Below, one piece after another: positions 61,601 to 64,000 of a stretch of 64,000 bases of DNA (positions are counted from its first letter, which is position 1; each line of letters starts with the position of its first letter). The notes under the pieces are model-generated. The model did no database searches and was not told where the DNA came from. It saw nothing but the letters and a program-made list of their open reading frames with translations. This DNA comes from Streptomyces griseochromogenes. Its GTDB lineage: Bacteria; Actinomycetota; Actinomycetes; Streptomycetales; Streptomycetaceae. The translations under genes were made by a program, and so were the position numbers. Location of the stretch: the NCBI RefSeq assembly GCF_001542625.1, contig NZ_CP016279.1, positions 930,001 through 994,000 on the forward strand. Direction: 5' to 3'.

Positions 61601-61854
61601 GCGGCCTGACGGCAACCTAGCCAACTCGTGTGACTCCTGTGAAGGTTGGTGCCTCATATGTCCGATACATTTCCGTGATCTGGCGGCTGTTTCATACAGG
61701 CGTGACAAGGCGGTTCCGCTGGGTGAGGGCCGATCGGCGCCCGGCGGTCGACGATCGGCCCTCCGCAGGCGTGTCCGATAGCGAACCCTGCCCGCCGGCC
61801 ATGTTTCCGGGGCGGCGACCGGTTGTCGGTGCGGCGCCCTAGACTCGGAGAGCG

Positions 61855-64000
61855 ATGAGCAGCCTCTTTGACGACAGCTTCCTGGCGGACCTCCAAGCCC
61901 CTCGCGGGCGCGAGGAGGAGCCCCCGCCGCCGCCCGAGGACGATCACGCTCCGGAGCCGGTTCCGGACGATCTGTTCGGCGGGAAGTTCGACGTGCCGCC
62001 GGACCGGGACGCGTACTACCGCGACGGCGCCCCGCGCCCCGCGATCGACGCGGCCGCCCTCCTGGAGGGGCTGAACGAGAACCAGCGCGCGGCGGTGGTC
62101 CACGCCGGCTCCCCCCTGCTCATCGTCGCCGGCGCCGGCTCCGGCAAGACCCGCGTGCTCACCCACCGCATCGCCCACCTGCTCGCCGAGCGGAACGTGC
62201 ACCCGGGCCAGATCCTCGCGATCACCTTCACCAACAAGGCCGCGGGCGAGATGAAGGAGCGCGTCGAGAGTCTCGTCGGCCCGCGCGCGAACGCGATGTG
62301 GGTCATGACCTTCCACAGCGCGTGCGTACGGATCCTCAGGCGCGAGTCGAAGAGGCTCGGCTTCACGTCGAGCTTCTCCATCTACGACGCCGCCGACAGC
62401 AAGCGCCTGATGGCCCTGGTCTGCCGCGATCTGGACCTCGACCCCAAGCGCTTCCCGCCCAAGTCCTTCAGCGCCAAGATCAGCAACCTCAAGAACGAGC
62501 TGATCGACGAGGAGGACTTCGCCGCCCAGGCGAGCGACGGCTTCGAGAAGACCCTCGCCCAGGCCTACGCGCTCTATCAGTCGCGGCTGCGCGAGGCCAA
62601 CGCGCTCGACTTCGACGACCTGATCATGACGACGGTCAACCTGCTGCGCGCCTTCCCGGACGTCGCCGAGCACTACCGCCGTCGCTTCCGGCACGTCCTG
62701 GTCGACGAGTACCAGGACACCAACCACGCCCAGTACGCGCTGGTGCGCGAACTGGTGGGCACCGGCGAGCATGCCCCCGAGGACGTCGGCGCGCCGCCGA
62801 ACGAGCACGACCTCCCGCCCGCCGAACTGTGCGTCGTCGGTGACGCGGACCAGTCGATCTACGCCTTCCGCGGCGCGACGATCCGCAACATCCTCCAGTT
62901 CGAGGAGGACTACCCGGACGCGACGACGATCCTGCTGGAGCAGAACTACCGCTCCACGCAGACCATCCTGTCCGCCGCCAACGCGGTCATCGAGCGCAAC
63001 GAGTCCCGCCGCCCGAAGAACCTGTGGACCAACGCCGGCCAGGGCGCGCGGATCACCGGCTACGTCGCAGACACCGAGCACGACGAGGCGCAGTTCGTCG
63101 CCGACGAGATAGACCGCCTCACGGACGCGGGCGACGCGAAGGCCGGTGACGTCGCCGTCTTCTACCGCACCAACGCCCAGTCCCGTGTCTTCGAAGAGGT
63201 CTTCATCCGCGTCGGCCTGCCCTACAAGGTCGTCGGCGGTGTCCGCTTCTACGAGCGCAAGGAGGTCCGGGACGTCCTGGCCTACCTGCGCGTCCTCGCC
63301 AACCCGGAGGACTCGGTGCCGCTGCGCCGCATCCTCAACGTCCCCAAGCGCGGCATCGGCGAGCGCGCCGAGGCCATGATCGACGCGCTCTCCCAGCGCG
63401 AGAAGATCAGCTTTCCGCAGGCCCTGAAGCGCGTGGACGAGGCGTACGGCATGGCCGCGCGGTCCACCAACGCGGTCAAGCGGTTCAACGCGCTGATGGA
63501 GGACCTGCGCACGATCGTGGAATCCGGCGCCGGACCGGCGACGGTCCTGGAGGCGGTGCTCGAACGCACCGGATACCTGGCCGAGTTGCAGGCCTCCACC
63601 GACCCGCAGGACGAGACCCGCATCGAGAACCTCCAGGAACTCGCGGCCGTTGCCCTGGAGTTCGAGCAGGAGCGCGGCGAGGGCGAGTCGGTGGCGCTGT
63701 CCGACTTCCTGGAGCAGGTCGCGCTGGTCGCCGACTCCGACCAGATCCCGGACGAGGAGGACGGCGACGGCGTCATCACCCTGATGACCCTGCACACCGC
63801 CAAGGGCCTGGAGTTCCCGGTCGTCTTCCTGACCGGTATGGAGGACGGCGTCTTCCCGCACATGCGCGCCCTCGGCCAGACCAAGGAGCTGGAGGAGGAG
63901 CGGCGTCTGGCGTACGTCGGCATCACGCGTGCGCGGGAGCGGCTGTACCTCACGCGGTCGGCGCTGCGCAGTGCCTGGGGCCAGCCGTCGTACAACCCGC
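61855..64000 (+). CDS. pcrA: PcrA/UvrD-type DNA helicase (N-terminal part)
   Basis: The frame is open from the ATG at 61855 to the window edge, about 715 residues. After a 70-residue acidic/Pro-rich extension come the superfamily 1 motifs: GLNENQRAAV (Q motif), VAGAGSGKTRVL (I), ITFTNKAAGEM (Ia), VDEYQDTN (II), GDADQSIYAFRGA (III), LEQNYRST (IV), LMTLHTAKGLEFPVVF (V) and RRLAYVGITRARERL (VI). It unwinds DNA 3' to 5' in repair and replication restart. A TAGACT -10 box lies 9 nt upstream of the ATG, so the leader is very short. The C-terminal end lies beyond the window. Confidence 0.96.
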   Translation, partial: MSSLFDDSFLADLQAPRGREEEPPPPPEDDHAPEPVPDDLFGGKFDVPPDRDAYYRDGAPRPAIDAAALLEGLNENQRAAVVHAGSPLLIVAGAGSGKTRVLTHRIAHLLAERNVHPGQILAITFTNKAAGEMKERVESLVGPRANAMWVMTFHSACVRILRRESKRLGFTSSFSIYDAADSKRLMALVCRDLDLDPKRFPPKSFSAKISNLKNELIDEEDFAAQASDGFEKTLAQAYALYQSRLREANALDFDDLIMTTVNLLRAFPDVAEHYRRRFRHVLVDEYQDTNHAQYALVRELVGTGEHAPEDVGAPPNEHDLPPAELCVVGDADQSIYAFRGATIRNILQFEEDYPDATTILLEQNYRSTQTILSAANAVIERNESRRPKNLWTNAGQGARITGYVADTEHDEAQFVADEIDRLTDAGDAKAGDVAVFYRTNAQSRVFEEVFIRVGLPYKVVGGVRFYERKEVRDVLAYLRVLANPEDSVPLRRILNVPKRGIGERAEAMIDALSQREKISFPQALKRVDEAYGMAARSTNAVKRFNALMEDLRTIVESGAGPATVLEAVLERTGYLAELQASTDPQDETRIENLQELAAVALEFEQERGEGESVALSDFLEQVALVADSDQIPDEEDGDGVITLMTLHTAKGLEFPVVFLTGMEDGVFPHMRALGQTKELEEERRLAYVGITRARERLYLTRSALRSAWGQPSYNP

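Overview
This window is a stretch of a Streptomyces chromosome. Several things show it: very high G+C with strong third-position bias, frequent GTG and TTG starts, GTGA/ATGA start-stop overlaps, and a developmental locus (whiD, bldM, shbA) that is diagnostic of the genus. Much of the gene order (tsaE, tsaB, rimI, tsaD, groES, groEL1, a whiB-family gene, an ECF sigma gene, guaB, guaB3, a ChoD-like GMC oxidoreductase, guaA) matches the actinobacterial core block known from Mycobacterium tuberculosis (Rv3423c to Rv3396c). Here that block is interrupted by Streptomyces-specific genes, most notably a kinase array.

Layout. 1-4.0 kb: tRNA t6A genes (tsaE end, tsaB, rimI, tsaD) with a divergent degenerate L,D-transpeptidase-like gene and a probable free-standing small RNA at 3.9-4.04 kb. 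4.0-13 kb: a DUF347 membrane protein, a decayed beta-glucosidase fragment, an LCP protein, a frameshifted FG-GAP protein, an ECF42 sigma/DGPF pair with its own promoter, a methyltransferase and two tandem NodB deacetylase lipoproteins. 13-15.3 kb: groES-groEL1 under two CIRCE operators. 15.3-18.6 kb: an ester cyclase-like protein, an SDR, a MOSC protein and a LysR regulator. 18.7-24.1 kb: whiD, bldM (with a sigma-BldN type promoter and a tiny upstream ORF), shbA, guaB and guaB3. 24.1-29.2 kb: a novel 31-residue Trp/Arg peptide, a structured 103-bp tandem repeat, a nucleotide-sugar dehydrogenase without its catalytic Cys, glpD with a possible leader ORF, a tandem hairpin array and a serine hydrolase.

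29.4-42.3 kb holds five co-directional membrane Ser/Thr kinase genes, the second a pseudokinase, followed by an AraC regulator, a metallo-hydrolase and a sixth, shortened kinase. 42.4-46 kb: an aldehyde dehydrogenase and a GMC oxidoreductase. 46-49.3 kb: a Crp-like site with a strong terminator, chorismate mutase with an apparent aromatic leader-peptide attenuator, guaA and an FMN-binding protein. 49.4-57.5 kb: a class II aldolase-like protein, DUF4429 and membrane proteins, and a PspC three-component envelope-stress system (EsrISR-like). 57.5-64 kb: two NlpC/P60 wall hydrolases, one under a cyclic di-AMP (ydaO) riboswitch, a TDT-family transporter and the start of pcrA.

How the genes work together: translation fidelity (t6A), protein folding, guanine nucleotide synthesis and aromatic amino acid supply are housekeeping. 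WhiD, BldM, ShbA, the kinase array, the LCP protein, the deacetylases and the NlpC/P60 enzymes link development to cell-wall remodelling. The most unusual signals are the pseudokinase-containing kinase array, the attenuator-like leader of chorismate mutase, the tandem structured repeat near 24.5 kb and the small RNA near 3.9 kb.
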